Translations under genes and position numbers: made by a program | Notes under the pieces: generated by a model | Database searches by the model: none | What the model saw: the letters and a program-made list of their open reading frames with translations, nothing else | Told to the model about the DNA's origin: nothing | DNA from: Viscum album | Taxonomy: Eukaryota > Streptophyta > Magnoliopsida > Santalales > Viscaceae | Assembly (NCBI GenBank): GCA_963277665.1 | Contig: OY728136.1 | Span: forward strand, 1,978,106,576 to 1,978,170,575 | Direction: 5' to 3' | DNA: 64,000 nt | Shown: positions 46,644-58,355 of the stretch, in pieces | Position numbering within the stretch: position 1 is the stretch's first letter | How the letters are laid out: every line of letters begins with the position of its first letter

Positions 46644-48545
46644 ATGTGTATTATGGAATATAATTTTTTATTTAAGATAGTAGGACTCAATATTGGTTTA
46701 ATAGATAAACTCAATCCAAATATACCCCCTATTTTTGATGGATCCAATTATGAGTGTTGGAGAGATAGAATAAAGACATTCATTATAAGTACTGGAGTTG
46801 AAAATTTCATCATGTTAACTAAAGATTACAATATCCCTGAAAACGAGGTAACTACTTTTACAAATTAGGAAAAACAAGAGTATCAATTGAATTATAGAGT
46901 CATAAACACTTTATTATGTTCTATGACCAGAATCATTTACAGTCAGATTTATTCTTGTAAATTTTCTAATAGTATTTGGAATAAGTTAGATATTACTTGT
47001 TTTGGAACTTCAAAGGATTTTGAAACCATAAGAGCAATTCTTAGAGCTGACTATCAAGCATTTGAATTTTCTTTTGGTGAACCTATTGAAGAGGTACAAC
47101 AAAGGTTTATGAAAATATTAAATAGTCTATAATCTATGGGAGATAAAGGATTAGAAGATGAAATCCTTATTTAAAGGATAATTTATATCATGCCCAATTA
47201 GTTTTAATCTATGAGAACAACTATTGATGAATCAAGGAAGATAAAAAATCTTACTCTTGACGATTTATTTGGAACCCTTTGGTAGTATGAGGGTATATTG
47301 AAAATAAATGTAGATAAAGTAAATAAAAAGAATTATGGGGTTTATTTTACTAATACTTCATTCTTAATAAAAGCACAGACACCTGATAAAGTTTTTAAGT
47401 CAACAAAGAAAAAGAAATTTATTATTCAATCCGATTCAAGTTATTTTAAATATTCTGAGAATAAATTAGAAAATCTTTCCCAAAGAATGAATAATATTGT
47501 TGGTAAAAAGGATTTTAATTATATTTATAAGAAAATTAAACATGTCATGAATGAAAAAATATTTTAAAGTTACCTACTATAGTGAAAATGAGTTGGACAT
47601 ATTCGACCTGACTGTCCTAAGTTAAAAATAAAATATAGGAAGGATAGAAATTATGATAGGAATCAAAAAAAGTTTTATAAGTCAAAATAAAGAAATTTCT
47701 TAAAAATAATAACACTTGGAGTGCCAGTGGAGGTAATTCTTTAGACAATTACTCAGATAATGAAATTCTATATCAGAGGAATATTGGTCTTTTAGCTAAA
47801 ATACCCATTGCAAATCAATGTTTTATGGAAAAGGTACACATTACCGAATCCTTAACTAATATTTATTTGAATGAAAATTATCCTAATGATAATAATTCAA
47901 TATCTTTGAATGAATAATCCTCCTCATTTAGTGATGATAATACTTTAACTTCTTATAAATAAGTTTCTTTCTTTGTAAAACTTTTAGAAAATAAAAATTG
48001 TAAATTTTGTAAAAAGCTTGATATGACTAATGAAAAACTTGTAAAAGATAATTCAAGAATTGATATTTTAATAAATGAAATATCAGATCTATCAAAAAAT
48101 CTTGATAAATCCAATTTTGAAAAAGATATTATTAATAAATATTTAGAAAAAGTAATTTATTAAAAGGATAGTATGAAAACTAGTTTTGAGAAACTCAATT
48201 CCAAAATAAATACAGACGTGGATAAGAATTTAGTTGTAAAACTAAAGTATGAAAATTTATTCACTGAAGAAACTTTTATCAAAATTTACTATTGGTGAGG
48301 AATGTTTTGATAAAATGTATAAAAAAATCCATTCCCATGGTACTAGTTTAGGAATGGGATAAACTCATAGAAAACTTTGTTTTAGTGACAATTACTTTGT
48401 TCCTAAAAATCCCCCCTTTTGTACTGAATGTCAAAGTGAAGGTCATTAGAAAAATAATTGTTCCTTAAATAAAGTCCAATCTCTAGGTTTTCACAAAGAC
48501 CATTTTTTTAAAACAAATGTAGATTCCTATTTTTTTTCCTAACAT
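46644..48545 (+). pseudogene. gag: SIRE-like copia gag
   Basis: One frame with stops carries the UBN2-type capsid: PPIFDGSNYECWRDRIKTFI (46725-46784), a W-K/N-L block (46980), FGTSKDFETIRAILRADY and EPIEEVQQRFMKILNSL (47082-47132), and a LTLDDLFGTLW block (47254). A zinc knuckle with GHIRPDCPK lies at 47593-47622. Downstream comes a Lys/Glu/Asn-rich stretch with heptad-like spacing (about 47990-48290), then a second knuckle CTECQSEGH...NNC (48421-48466). A capsid, knuckle, coiled coil, second knuckle order is what SIRE-lineage gags show. Two or more frameshifts lie between 47570 and 48420. Confidence 0.75.
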
Positions 48546-48870
48546 TTACGGACCTAAGAAGGTTTGAGTTTCAAAACTGTAATTGTTATATTTTTAGGAA
48601 AATAAAGGTAACACCAATAACAAGAATACATGGTACATAGACAGTGGTTGTTCGAGGAATATGACTGGACACAAATATTTATTTGAAAATATTATCAAGA
48701 TGAAAGGTGGAAAATTTACTTTCAGAGATAATTCTCAAGGAGTGATTATCGATATAAGTAATATTATTATTCTCAGAAAAGATTTAATTTCAAATGTTTT
48801 GTTTGTTAAAGGACTTAAGCACAAAATTATAATCATAAGTCAATTATATGATGAAGGTTACCTTGTGTGA
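48546..48870 (+). pseudogene. SIRE-like copia protease
   Basis: A linker with GPKK near 48553 precedes the protease. The active site reads TWYIDSGCSRNMTGH (about 48628-48672), containing the D-S-G triplet and the copia-specific C-S-R/T-x-M block. It continues GGKFTFRDNSQGVIID, then FVKGLKHKIIIISQLYDEGY (about 48805-48864), all in one frame up to the stop at 48868. This is the most intact domain of the element. Confidence 0.85.
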
Positions 48871-50170
48871 ATTTTAGTAATAATAAATGTATAATACATA
48901 ATTCTAAGGATTAATTCATTCCTTCTGCCCATCAGCATGATAATGTTTACACAATTAAATTAGAAGACCTTAGGAGACAAGACTTACCTTATCTTAGTGC
49001 AATGGAAGATCACTCTTGGTTATGAAATAGAGTATTAGGAAACTATAGTATTATAAACATATGAAATATGACTAAGAAAAGACTCGTTAAGGATCTATTG
49101 GAACTTATATTGGTTCGTCAAAAGTCTGTGACCCTTGTCAATATGGTATGCAACATAAGTCAAGTTTTAAATATATTAGTGATGTCTCAACATATGATGA
49201 TTTATAGTTAGTGTACATGGATTTATTTGGTCCTATAAAAACTAGGATTATTTGAGAAAAGTACCATGTATTTTTTTAGTTTATTATTACACTAGATACA
49301 CATGGGTCTATTTTCTAGAAAATAAATTTGAAGCCTTTTGTTTTTTCAAAACTTTTATATCCAAAGTTAAAAATGAGAAAAATATTCCCTTAATAACTAT
49401 TCATAGTGATCATGGTAGATAATTTTTATATTATGATTTAGAATTTTTTTATAGTAAAAAATGCATTACAAATAACTTTTTAGCTCCTATAACTCCTTAG
49501 AAAAATGGTGTTGTTGAAAGAAGAAATCACATTCTTCAAAAAATAATAAGAACCATGTTTAGTGAATACTCAATTGCTAATAATTTTTAGGTCGAAGTGG
49601 TTAGTACTAATTGTTATACTATAAATTGATTTTTATTAGAAACTTTATTAATAAAACTTCTTATGAATTGTGGATAGGCCGAAAACCAAAAGTTTTTTAC
49701 TTTAGAGTATTTTGATGAAAAGTATTCATGTTAAATATGAAAGATAATTTACACAAATTCATACCCAAATCCGATGAAGGTATATTTCTAGGTTATTCCA
49801 CTATTTCTAAGGAATAATTTTTTTAATAAAAATTCTTATACTATTGAGGAAATAGTATATGTTAAATTTGATGAAACCAACCCTTTTGTTTTTAAACAAA
49901 CCCAACCAACATCCTCGAATGTTTTTCCAAAAATGATTTTCAACCTTTGTTGGTAGATTCTTCTAATAAGGAAAATACTCAAGAAATGTTTATAAAGTAT
50001 TTACTTAGGAATAATTTATACCTTATGTTGTTGAAAATATTTTACAAAATCTAATCCATCTATTTATTAGAAATCATTATAGTGATAACATCATTGGTTA
50101 TGTGAATCAACTAGTTAGGACCTGAATTTCTTTGAGGAATAAAGTATAAAATATTTCTTTTATTTACCAA
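48871..50170 (+). pseudogene. SIRE-like copia integrase
   Basis: The GAG-pre-integrase part shows DHSWL then a CDPCQYGMQHKSSFK-like stretch (about 49127-49170), split over frames. The core has YMDLFGPIKT near 49215, a TRYTWVYFLE-like stretch near 49290, IHSDHGR (49402-49422) and NGVVERRNHILQKIIRTM (49505-49558), i.e. the Asp and Glu of the D-D-E triad in context. The C-terminal part includes GYSTISK near 49790. Stops and frameshifts are dense. Integrase before RT marks Ty1/copia. Confidence 0.75.
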
Positions 50171-51500
50171 TTTGATCTTAATAATTATGATGAGGCTTTA
50201 GGTGATGAGGATTGGATTAAGTATATATAATATGAACTAAATGAATTCAAAAGAAACAAATTCTGGACCCCGGTTGAAAGACCTAAATAAAATTATATAA
50301 TTGGGGTAAAATGGGTTTTCTGAAACAAATGAGATGAAAATGGAATAATAATTATAAATAAAGAAAGACTTGTTTCTAAAGGTTATAATCAATAATTGGG
50401 AATAAATTATGAAGAAACCTATGCAACGGTAGCTATACTTGAATCTATTTGTATTTTATTAGCCTTTATAGAATTCTTTAATTTCAAACTTTTCAAAATG
50501 GATGTGAAGTGTGCTTTACTTAATGGATATGTATAGGAGGAGGTTTTTTTGAACAACCCCAAGTTTTAAAGATACAAAAAACCCTAATTATGTTTCTAAA
50601 CTTATAAAATATTTATATTGACTTAAACAAGCCCCTAGATACTGGTTTGATAAATTAACAAGATTTTTGTTACAAAAAAATTATGTTAAGGGAACTGTTG
50701 ATCCCACTCTTTTTATAAATAAAGTTAATAAAAATATTACTATTGTTCAAAAATATGTTGATGAAATTATATTCCAATCAAATTATAAATCACTAACAGA
50801 TTCCTTTGCGAATATTATGAAATCTAAGTTTGAGATGAGTATGATGGGTGAGTTAACATATTTTCTTGATTTTCAAATTTGTCAAAAACTAGAAGGTACT
50901 TATATATCTCAACATAATTATATTAAATATCTTTTTAAAAATTTATAATATGACAATACTAAATATATTAGTACTCCCATTGGTACCTCAAATACACTTG
51001 ATCATGATGAAGCTAGAAAACCAGTTGATCAAACAAATTTTAGAGGTATGATGGAAAGTTTACTATAATTAACATCTAGTCAACCAAACTTAATGTTTTT
51101 TGTATGCTTATGTGAAAGATATTAGTCTAATCCAAAGAAATACCATTTAAAAGTAGTTAATTGTTTTTTTATTATCTAAAGGGAACCATGGATTTTGGAC
51201 TTTTCTATTCTTCTGGAAAATATTTTGAATTAAAAAGTTTTTAGATGCTGAATTTGGTGGTTGTAGAATGGATAAAAAAGTAATTATGGAACTTGTAATT
51301 TCTCAGAAGATTAAATAGTTTCTTAGTCCTATAAGAAACAACACTTGGTATCACTTTCCACTAATGAAGTTGAATATCCAGAAGTTGGAAGTGGTTGTGC
51401 TCAAGTGTTGTAGATGCAACACACACCCACTGATTATGGAATGAGTTTTACTAAAACTCAAATACTATGTAGATTTAAATACATTAAACAGAAGCTAGAA
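50171..51500 (+). pseudogene. SIRE-like copia reverse transcriptase and RNase H
   Basis: RT blocks: GVKWVF (50305), ERLVSKGYNQ (about 50363), GINYEETYATVAILESICIL (50399-50458), FKMDVKCALLNGYV (about 50492-50536), then DPTLFINKVNKNIT (50700-50741) and the catalytic box YVDEIIF (50755-50775), where the second Asp is Glu. The thumb-like segment MMGELTYFLDFQI follows. RNase H: KKQHLVSLSTNEVEYPEVGS (about 51330-51389) with the S-T-x-E-x-E-Y signature, then CAQVL. The main frame is shared with frame breaks near 50290, 50560 and 51060. Confidence 0.8.
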
Positions 51501-52215
51501 ATGATCAATATAAAGTATTCATTCATATATATGTCTTGTTTTAACAATATCTATACATTAAGTTACTCAATTTAATAAGAGGAGTACATATGATTTTTTT
51601 CTTTCAAATTTTTTATTTTTTCAATTTTTTATTTTTTTTTCTTTTTCAATTTAGATTACCAGACTCATTTTATTTTTTTCAGAGTCACAAAAATCAGTCT
51701 TAATTTTTTTTACAAAATTTATGGATTCCTATTTTGTAAAAATTTTAAAATTCTCAAAACTCATCAAATAAGTTTATAAAACTGGATTATGTTTTTATTT
51801 CAAAAAAATATTTTTAAGTTTTCCTTTAAAAATTTTACATTTATTTTTAATATTAAAACTATTAAATTTAATATTTTTTTTCAAAACATGTTATCATATC
51901 GATGAATATCCACTCTAAAATGTATTCTTATATTCTTTCATATCTTTACACCATTCCATTACGTTCAATTATTATCTTGATTGTTGTTATTTTTATTCTA
52001 CTAATCATATTCACCAAATATGATTATTTGTTTTAAAAAAAACATCAAGAGTTAATTTTATTATTTTCTTTTTCATTAGATATTCACAAACATCAGATCA
52101 AAAGGTTTTAATCTTAATTTTTTAATTTGAATAATCTCTCTCCATCACTTATATAAAGAGTACCCCCTCATGTACCACATCTATTATTTTAAGACTTCTA
52201 CCTCAAGGTGATTCC
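51501..52215. other. Spacer between copia pol and the downstream ORF
   Basis: T-rich, with a run of TTTTT/AATTTTTTATTTTT at 51597-51660. No frame or motif recognised. SIRE-type elements have a spacer here. Confidence 0.55.
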
Positions 52216-52800
52216 ATGTTTAAGTCTACTAGTCCAAAAAAGTTCTTCATATATGAATATTAATTATCAAGTCCTAATATGATGACACCTTCTAAGGATT
52301 ACAACAAATAATATGTTTTTTCAAGAAATATTATTGGAGAAATATTTTTATGATAAGTATGATTCATCGTTGAGAATAATTATTGATTTCCAAGTTTGGT
52401 AGTCATTATGTTTTGAACAAAAAAATCCCGATTATGATTTTTTTACTTGGAGATGGTTGTATATTTTTATGCTTCTATAAACTTCTTTGAAAAAAATAGA
52501 AAATAAATATTTTCTTTTCAAATATTTGAAAAGGGTGAAGTTTTTTGAAGAATTAAAAACACATCTGATAATAATAATAAGACTATAATTGAGATGAATG
52601 GAAATATAAGGTATTTAGAGGATCAAATAAGGAGACTCAAAAATTGTAACGTGGAAGTCAGTAACCTGAACAATGAGTTTTCCCAAATGCTTCAAAACCA
52701 AGAAGAAAAGATTCAGATACAAAATGAAAAAATTCAGATTCAATAGAAAGAGTTACATGATATAGAAAAGAAAAATAATTCTCAGGAAGAGTTCATTTAA
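52216..52800 (+). pseudogene. Downstream coiled-coil ORF relic of the SIRE-like element
   Basis: After pol, a coding-like stretch begins near an ATG at 52216. One frame at 52337-52560 has charged, aromatic-rich sequence (EKYFYDKYDSSL, FFTWRWLYIFM, KYLKRVKFFEEL). The next frame, from the Met at 52594, gives a Gln/Glu/Asn-rich helix (YLEDQIRRLKN, NEEK-like, KIQIQNEKIQIQ) with heptad spacing to a stop at 52741 and a final stop at 52798. Position and coiled coil match the extra ORF described in SIRE/Maximus elements, often called envelope-like, though no function is proved. I see no clear signal peptide or transmembrane segment. Stops and at least one frameshift break it. Confidence 0.5.
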
Positions 52801-53090
52801 AATTTATAAGATCAAAAAGTTTAAGACAATCGTGCGATCCTTGATGTCAAAGAAAGATTAAATTTTCCCCTCTAAACTCTTATCGAAGTTACTATTTTTG
52901 TAAAAATTTTCATCAATGAATAACTTTTTCATACCATGATCAATTGTTTGAATATATCCCAATTATTATTAGTTTAATGTTATTTAATTTTAATATGATT
53001 AAGTACTTCATTATATTCCTTCATATATTTGTTTCTCTAACCCCTTTTCAGGTACTACAAGACTCTTCCCCATTCCATTTTGAAAATCAC

Positions 53091-53381
53091 AAAGGGGAAA
53101 CATTTTATATAAAGGGGGAGAAATTTATAGATATGGGAGTTGTTTAAGTAAGGGGGAGAGAAATATCTTTAAGTAAGAGAATATAATCCTTAGGGGGATT
53201 TCTTATTGTAAGGGAGAGTAGGTCATATTCATCATTTTATTCAAATGAGTTATAAACTCAAGGGGAGATAAATATTACTATCTAATTTCTAAATACAATG
53301 TACCTAAAATATTATGGACTTAATATTTTCAAATTTATTTCTTATTTAAGTCTTATAGTTCGTGCTTTCTAAAAAGGGGGA
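53091..53381 (+). repeat. Series of polypurine tracts before the copia 3' LTR
   Basis: Purine runs at 53091-53100 (AAAGGGGAAA), 53111-53123 (AAAGGGGGAGAAA), 53150-53163, 53192-53198, 53211-53220, 53261-53270 and the terminal one at 53371-53381 (AAAAAGGGGGA) abutting the LTR. Only the last is in the canonical PPT position. Multiple PPT-like tracts are a SIRE-lineage trait. Confidence 0.8.
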
Positions 53382-53384
53382 TAT

Positions 53385-55026
53385 TGTTGAGTCAAAATTA
53401 TCTTTTTGAATTTTCTATTCCTTTTGTTTTGAAAATCACAAACTCCTTCTTAAATACCTATTTACTGACCCTTTCATGTCCAAAGTGTTTTAATAATTTT
53501 TTTATGAAAAAAAATTCTTTTACCATACTTCAAAATAGTTTTAAAGTATTTATGAATACAAACTTATGTTATTCCTTATAATTATCATAATGATCATAAA
53601 TTTGATAGTTATTGGATTCACCTTTAACAAATCAGATTTTAGACTTTCTATCTTGCCTTCATACTAAAAAAATATCTCATAATTGGACTTGAAATCAGAA
53701 CCGATAAACATAAGATTCATACTCATAGAAATTATCATAATGACATATGTAAGTAAATCCATTGGATTTACTAAAAGTTAAAATCTAAATAGAGAAAAAT
53801 ATATTCTATTATATTGGAAGACATTTTACACTAAAATGGTGTAAAAAAACAATGCATTACATTCTATTAAAATACAACTGTTGTAGTGCCAGGTGTCAAA
53901 ATCCTTTTAAAAAACTCATAGAAAATATGAATGTTAGAATCTTTCCTATAAATAACTAGTCATTCGAATAGTTTTAAGAGAGAAAAAAAGTGACACTATG
54001 TGAGAGCACTCCTGATTCGATTTCACTCTCAAATTTTCTAAAGTATACAAAGCATAAACAACTTGTTATTAGTCACTTGTATTGCTTTAGAGAGAGTCCA
54101 TATTAAGAAAAACTTTTCTGGTTATCTCCTTATGAAATTATTTTGTAATGGATTTGTGAACCTGATCATGTAAATACGATCAGGGGATTCTAAGGCTAGG
54201 AATATGGATATAACGATCATCATATTGATCAAGGGCTTGTGGGGAAGTAATATAGAGCCAATATTTGTATCAAGGGCTCATAGGGATAGTGTAAGAGAAT
54301 TCAATCATCGTATTAAGGGATTGTAGGGATATCGAGATAGACCAATCATTATATCAAGGGATTTCCTTGGTACGGGAAATACATACTTTCTCTTAAGCAT
54401 AAATAAGGGACCTTTATCCTAGGTCATTGGATACCCTATTATTTGGGTTAAAATAGGTGTATTCATTTGTTTTACTTGTTTTATTAAAATTATTTTATTT
54501 CCATTGCATATAATATGTAGTGATATTTTTATATTCATCTTTATATTTGTATCATATTTATCATAATATCTTTCATTATGATACAGTTACTTTACCCTAT
54601 ATTATTCTATGAATATGATATCACTCTGACTAAGATTATATACACTCTAGAATAGAATCACTTCTATTTTTATTACTATGATATATCATAACCATTCTAA
54701 TTATGATTCTTTTTATTTGTGAATACGATTAAACTCTAATTATGTTACCACTTCTTACTAATTAAAATTCTATATGCTATGAAGTTATAGTCAATTTCTT
54801 GATACGACCTATGACTTACATATCAGAATCTACTTGATTATGATATTTTTATTATCATACCCAAGGGCTAATTCCAATTACTATTCAAATACTTAAGAGG
54901 TCTTGTGAATATGATTTGTTTAACTTTTTTAAACTAAGTGTCTTTTTTTAGGTTAAAAAAAAGTTTGTAAACTTAAAATTCACCCCTCTTGTATTTATCC
55001 ATTTTTACATACATTAATATCCAATA
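53385..55026 (+). mobile_element. SIRE-like copia 3' LTR
   Basis: TGTTGAGTCAAAATT...ATATCCAATA (CA decayed to TA), 1642 bp, intact copy used to map the Gypsy-C insertion in the 5' LTR. TATA box at 53947. The 65-residue frame at its start is not a gene. Confidence 0.88.
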
Positions 55027-55031
55027 AGAAC
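55027..55031. repeat. Right target-site duplication of the SIRE-like copia element (AGAAC)
   Basis: Exact copy of 34860-34864. Confidence 0.9.
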
Positions 55032-57569
55032 ATGATCATAACTTCTAAAGATCATGCCCATCACAAAAAGATCATAATAAAGATACATGGAATAAAGATT
55101 AACAGTTCATAAAACATGAATAATAAGATAATAAAGAACATGAACGATGTGATCATATAAAAGGAATAAGACATAATAAATACATAAAAATGTAACATCA
55201 TTACCTATAATTCAAGGCTCATTTCCAAAACTTATCAGGGAACTTCTTGGGGACTACATCTATTGGGCAGTGCACACCACCATCCCCAGTCACAGTCCTT
55301 TTATTATAAGGGATAAGGTTTCCCCATCTTCCAATTGTGGACCGAGTTTCACTATTTTCCCATAGTGGATCAGGTTTCCCCATCTTCCCATAGTGAATCA
55401 CGACACACCTATTTCCCATTTTTGGATCAAGATGCACCTATTTCCCATTTTGAATCAAGACCGTCAACTTGTTTCCCATCATTATCTCATGAGATATAAA
55501 TATTTACCCAATTCATTGGAGGTAGATATAGGTTCCACCTATCACATAATAAAATCATGAATACATGTTCCAAAAGATAATAAATTTTCATTATATCTTG
55601 ACCTATAAAAAGAAATGAGTTTCATAAACATCACATCATAACCCATGAAATAAAATGGGTGTCATAAACATGTAATCATATCTTAACCTGTGGAAAAATA
55701 TAGGTTTCATAATAATTTCATCAAATAATAACCCATGAAAAGAAGCAGGTTTCATAAGCATATAACTCTTGAAAGAGAAACGAGTTCTATAAAAATCATT
55801 CCATCAAAACATAAACCATTCAGAGAAGTAATATGAATAGTTTCCTTGGATCATATCCCTATTAAATCCTAAACTATAACCAAGGATGTCATCTTATATG
55901 GATAATGATTTCAAAATATAACTTGGAACATCACATATAACTTTTTGAAAATATTTTTCTTTGAAACCACTTTGAAAACATATAAAGGAATCATGGAAAA
56001 TTGTTTAAAACCATTTCTTGAGGGAAATATCTTTTACGCTTTGAAAAAAAGTCTTTTTAAAACACAAAGAATTTTCAAAACATTTTCCTTTGAAAATATA
56101 TTTGTAAACTTATAATGAAAGCTTGAAAACATCTTGAAAACTATATTACTTGAAAAAATAAAAAATAAGCTTGAAAAAATTTTAAAACACTTTTTAAACA
56201 TAAAACATTTTAGAAAACCTTTTTCTTTGAAAATATATTTGAAAACCTTTAAAAGAGGCTTTTAAAATCATTTAAAAATATTCTTGAACATTAAACATTT
56301 TTGAAAACCACTTTAAAAACAAATAATGACCATATTATCAGGAAAAAAAAGTTTCTTAAAAAAATTAATCTTATAAACTTTCAAAGGAAGCTTAAAATAA
56401 TTATGGTCATGATGTAGGATAAATCCATACTTTCCAAACATTCCTTTTGCACCGTAAAAAGTTTATAAAAGCGCCTTGATCAAAAAATGATAAGAAGATT
56501 AATTTTAAAAAAAATTTTCTATTAAAAAGGTAAAACATGGGTAAATATGACTTTTATAGATCATATGAGAATATTATAATATTTTTGAAAACATTTTTAT
56601 AAAATATGGTTTTGAGAGAAAACAAATTTCCAACCAAAAAGAGAAATAAAGTCATATTTTTATAAAAACATTTTTCTTAACTATCTTAAGTAAAAAAGTG
56701 TGGGAAAATGGTAATAATACATGAAGATATCATGGATAACCAGATTACAATAAAATTCATGTGTTCTATTAAGATATGGATCATAATATTTCATCAATGG
56801 AAGCATAATCATAAACAATCCTGATAAATAATGAGATTGTAGCAAAAACTGTTACCACTTTATTAACTTTGAATCATAGTCCCTATGAAATAATAGAGTT
56901 AAATAAAGCTTAAAATATCATGAAAATAATTATATTCATGATATAACATTTAAATGGGCATTATATACACCCCATAGAAAAAAATAGGTATATAACATGA
57001 CATGTATCTCAAAGAAGGCAAATTAAGACAAAATTATTTTACCGATTTGGTAACTTTTGATCCCTAAAACCCATGAAATAGAGATAATAAAATGGATATA
57101 TAAATACCCATAAATTTAATTATATTAATCATATAATATATTTATATTTAGTATATATACCACACAAAAGAAACGAGTAGCGAGTAAGGCATAAATCTCA
57201 TGGAAATAAAAGTGAGACTAAAAATCACTTTATCTTAAGTCCTGAATTTCTTCATACACGTTAAAACCTCAAGTATAATAAATATAAGTTTATTATAAAT
57301 ATAAAAAAGAACTATATAATCATATCTAAAACTATATATTATTTTATTATGACTTCATATTACCTATTTATTAACAATTCCATGTTAATGTTATGTTTTG
57401 GGTAATATCCACGTTGTTTTTCGTATATGTTTTGACTTGTTATTCTTGATCCTCATACTTAGATCATGATTTAAATATTTATAGAATGTAAATAATTATT
57501 TAAATATAATATATATTCATTATATATGTAATTATAATAATTTATATAATATAGAAATATGAAATGGAA

Positions 57570-58010
57570 TACACCGTTCATTGAGACAGTAGGCCGTACG
57601 TATGCATGAACTTTGTTTCCGTTTTATTGTCATATTGGAAGAAAAAAAGTAAATAAAATACACACACACACACACATAATATAATTATAGTAGAATTATT
57701 ATGTCATATATATAATATAATTTTACTAAACCCATCCTTAATACATTCCATGTAGAGTGTGAACGAATCATATCGCTTTGAGGAGGCGGTAGTCCACACT
57801 CCCCCAAACGAAATTATTGTATTTACACAAAATGGAAAGCATAAAGGTATGTGTTATATAATAATTAATGAATAATAAATATATCATTAATATCATATAT
57901 ATTATATAAAAATAGAGTTTCCATCATAATTACCAACCCTGATAGGTGATAAAGGAAAAACAAACAACATCATTTTGTGAAGCGGTAGTTCTCCGTACAC
58001 AAGAACGGTA
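57570..58010 (-). repeat. GC-rich motif triplet in the Gypsy-B right LTR
   Basis: Copies at 57582 (GAGACAGTAGGCCGTACGTA), 57780 (GAGGAGGCGGTAGTCCACAC) and 57977 (GAAGCGGTAGTTCTCCGTAC), spaced about 195 bases. Same order as in the left LTR. Confidence 0.65.
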
Positions 58011-58346
58011 AGTTCATTACCCATTAGATGGATGTGTGTGTAATTTTAGGTATAAACATTATAATAAAAATATATTAGTATATTTATAATACTTATTTTA
58101 TTATATAATAATTGAATTTGAATATTTTATGGGGTGGATAATGAAAATAAAACAAAATAACTTGAAGAAGGATGTTACCTCTTCTTTGGGTAACTCTTTT
58201 TGGTTTGCAGCAAAGGGATTCCTTGGATGATTTATTCCTAAAGGGAGGATTATAACATTAAGGTAGGTATTTTTGGAGATTATTTTATCATAGTATGTGT
58301 GATACAAAGGGATTTAGAAGAGTGAATAAGTTGGAGGGGTGAGTGC

Positions 58347-58355
58347 CTTTTTATA
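58347..58355 (-). promoter_or_regulatory. TATA box of the Gypsy-B right (5') LTR
   Basis: Minus strand TATAAAAAG preceded by CCTCCAC, identical in core to the Gypsy-A TATA box. Confidence 0.65.

Larger units (their letters stand above)
34865..55026 (+). mobile_element. SIRE/Maximus-like Ty1/copia retrotransposon, 20.2 kb span (about 10.2 kb without Gypsy-C)
   Basis: 5' LTR 34865-35033 plus 45024-46522, 3' LTR 53385-55026 (1.64 kb), exact AGAAC duplication, PBS at 46525, PPT at 53371-53381. Gene order gag, protease, integrase, RT, RNase H is that of Ty1/copia. Long LTRs, a gag with a coiled-coil spacer between two zinc knuckles, a GPKK-type linker before the protease, and an extra coiled-coil ORF plus several PPT-like tracts after pol are features of the SIRE/Maximus lineage. 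LTRs differ at 14 of 116 aligned positions (45024 region versus 53551 region). All frames are broken. It sits in the right LTR of Gypsy-B and is itself interrupted by Gypsy-C. Confidence 0.8.
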
